Source of the DNA: an uncultured Actinotalea sp.
Lineage (GTDB): Bacteria > Actinomycetota > Actinomycetes > Actinomycetales > Cellulomonadaceae
Reading direction: 5' to 3'
NCBI RefSeq assembly: GCF_946885855.1
Contig: NZ_CAMPHH010000213.1
Coordinates: 1-6,028, forward strand
Length of the DNA stretch: 6,028 bases
Below, piece after piece: positions 4,976 to 6,028 of this stretch. Under the pieces are notes generated by a model. That model searched no databases and had not been told where the DNA came from. It was given only the letters and a program-made list of their open reading frames with translations. The translations under genes were made by a program, and so were the position numbers. Within the stretch, counting starts at the first letter, position 1, and every line of letters begins with the position of its first letter.

Positions 4976-6028
4976 GCACGGTCGACCTCGGGATGCCCGT
5001 GAAGTACTACCAGGTGGGCAGCTGGGCCGTCGGGAACCGGCTGCTGGACCCCGAGCGGCGCAGCGGCCAGGCGCGTCTGGACCGCAGCAACGCCCTGACC
5101 TCCGGGCACCGCGCGTGCCGCGGGTGCGGGGAGGCGCTCGGCGCGCGCTACGTGCTCGATGCCGCGATGCGCGCCACCGAGGGCCGGATGGTCACCGTCA
5201 ACGCCACCGGCTGCCTCGAGGTGTTCTCGACCCCCTACCCGGAGACGAGCTGGCGCGTGCCGTGGCTGCACTCGCTGTTCGGCAACGCCCCGGCCGTCGC
5301 GTCCGGCGTCGCGGCGGGCCTGCGGGCGCTCGGCCAGGACGACGTGCGCGTCGTCGCCCAGGGTGGGGACGGCGGGACCGTGGACATCGGCATGGGCGCG
5401 CTGTCCGGCATGTTCGAGCGCGACGACGACGTCCTGTACGTCTGCTACGACAACGGCGGCTACATGAACACCGGGGTGCAGCGCTCCGGCGCGACGCCGC
5501 CCGCGGCCCGCACGGCGACCACCCAGGTGGTCGGGCCCGAGCCGGGCAACCCGTTCGGTCAGGGCAAGGACATGGCACGCATCGCCATCGCCCACGACGT
5601 CCGCTACGTCGCCACCGCGACCATCGCCGACCTGCGGGACCTGGAGGAGAAGGTCACCCGCGCCATGTCCTACCGCGGCGCCCGGTACCTGCACGTGCTC
5701 GTCCCGTGCCCGCTGGGCTGGGGCACCGAGTCCGCCGCGACGGTGCGCGTCGCGCGGCTGGCCGTCGAGAGCGGGTTCTTCCCCGTCCTCGAGGCCGTCG
5801 ACGGCGCCGTGACGGCCGTGCGGCGGATCCGCCGGCGCGTGCCCGTCGAGGAGTACCTGCGCGACCAGGGCCGGTACGCGCACCTGTTCAAGCCCACCCG
5901 CCAGCAGGACGTCATCGACCACCTGCAGGCGATCGCGGACCGCAACATCGCCCGGTACGGGCTGGTCCCACCGGTCGCGGAGCTGCCGCCCGCGGTGCCT
6001 GCAAAGTCCGCCGGACCCGAGCCCACCC
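4972..6028 (+). CDS. porB: 2-oxoacid:acceptor oxidoreductase, beta subunit (TPP and [4Fe-4S]), 3' end outside window
   Basis: The beta subunit binds the TPP diphosphate and one [4Fe-4S] cluster next to it. The four Cys positions match the family: Cys49 and Cys52 in CRGCGE, Cys81 in NATGCLEV, and Cys246 in VPCPLGWG. The TPP/Mg motif begins GDGG at 132-135 (Asp133 as metal ligand) and ends with DNGGYMNTG (160-168), with Asn161 at the second metal position. SWRVPWLHSLFGNAPAVASG is the usual block between them. The start is ATG 4972 in an ATGA overlap with alpha, behind GGAGGTGG. At least 352 residues are encoded and no stop is reached, whereas typical betas have about 290-330. The last visible residues are Pro/Ala-rich, so an extra C-terminal tail is present. 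The cluster implies oxygen-sensitive chemistry. Substrate and acceptor are not visible. Confidence 0.93.
   Translation, partial: MSTVDLGMPVKYYQVGSWAVGNRLLDPERRSGQARLDRSNALTSGHRACRGCGEALGARYVLDAAMRATEGRMVTVNATGCLEVFSTPYPETSWRVPWLHSLFGNAPAVASGVAAGLRALGQDDVRVVAQGGDGGTVDIGMGALSGMFERDDDVLYVCYDNGGYMNTGVQRSGATPPAARTATTQVVGPEPGNPFGQGKDMARIAIAHDVRYVATATIADLRDLEEKVTRAMSYRGARYLHVLVPCPLGWGTESAATVRVARLAVESGFFPVLEAVDGAVTAVRRIRRRVPVEEYLRDQGRYAHLFKPTRQQDVIDHLQAIADRNIARYGLVPPVAELPPAVPAKSAGPEPT

Noticed and set aside
3320..5922. Two long minus-strand frames (3320-4771 and 4726-5922) opposite the oxidoreductase genes
   Set aside because: They mirror the strongly supported alpha and beta genes and have shadow-type composition (Val, Gly, His, Asp, Arg) with no motif.

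Overview
The window reads as chromosomal DNA from a very GC-rich actinobacterium. Third codon positions are almost all G or C, GTG starts are common, and purine-rich ribosome-binding sites sit a few bases before most starts. The phosphatase has the VCTGNICRSP signature typical of actinobacteria. A member of Micrococcales such as a Cellulomonas relative is plausible, but this is inference from style, not proof. Coding density is high and no stretch over 300 bases lacks a gene.

Left end (1-638): the last 37 codons of an unidentified plus-strand gene end at 115. They face a minus-strand low-molecular-weight protein tyrosine phosphatase starting at 567. The phosphatase fold is recognisable up to about residue 127. 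After that the frame runs on without a stop, antisense through the neighbouring gene, to the window edge, and the usual catalytic Asp-Pro loop is missing. A 71-base divergent intergenic region follows. It ends in a 7-bp-stem hairpin that contains the start codon of the next gene.

Centre (639-3020): a 793-residue membrane protein with about ten transmembrane segments, a degenerate GGDEF domain and an EAL domain that keeps every catalytic residue checked. The sequence predicts a c-di-GMP phosphodiesterase, with the GGDEF part acting at most as a GTP-binding or structural module.

Right end (3097-6028): a tightly coupled operon encoding the gamma, alpha and beta subunits of a thiamine-pyrophosphate-dependent 2-oxoacid:acceptor (pyruvate:ferredoxin type) oxidoreductase. 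Alpha overlaps gamma by 17 bases and beta overlaps alpha by 4. Together the three would oxidatively decarboxylate a 2-oxoacid to an acyl-CoA, using TPP on alpha/beta and a [4Fe-4S] cluster on beta. The small ferredoxin-like delta subunit usual in four-subunit enzymes is not between these genes, so the electron exit route is unknown. Beta has no stop before the window ends. I found no RNA genes, CRISPR arrays, mobile elements or obviously undescribed multi-gene system. The oddities are the phosphatase C-terminus, the start-codon hairpin, the one-sided GGDEF-EAL protein and the delta-less oxidoreductase operon.
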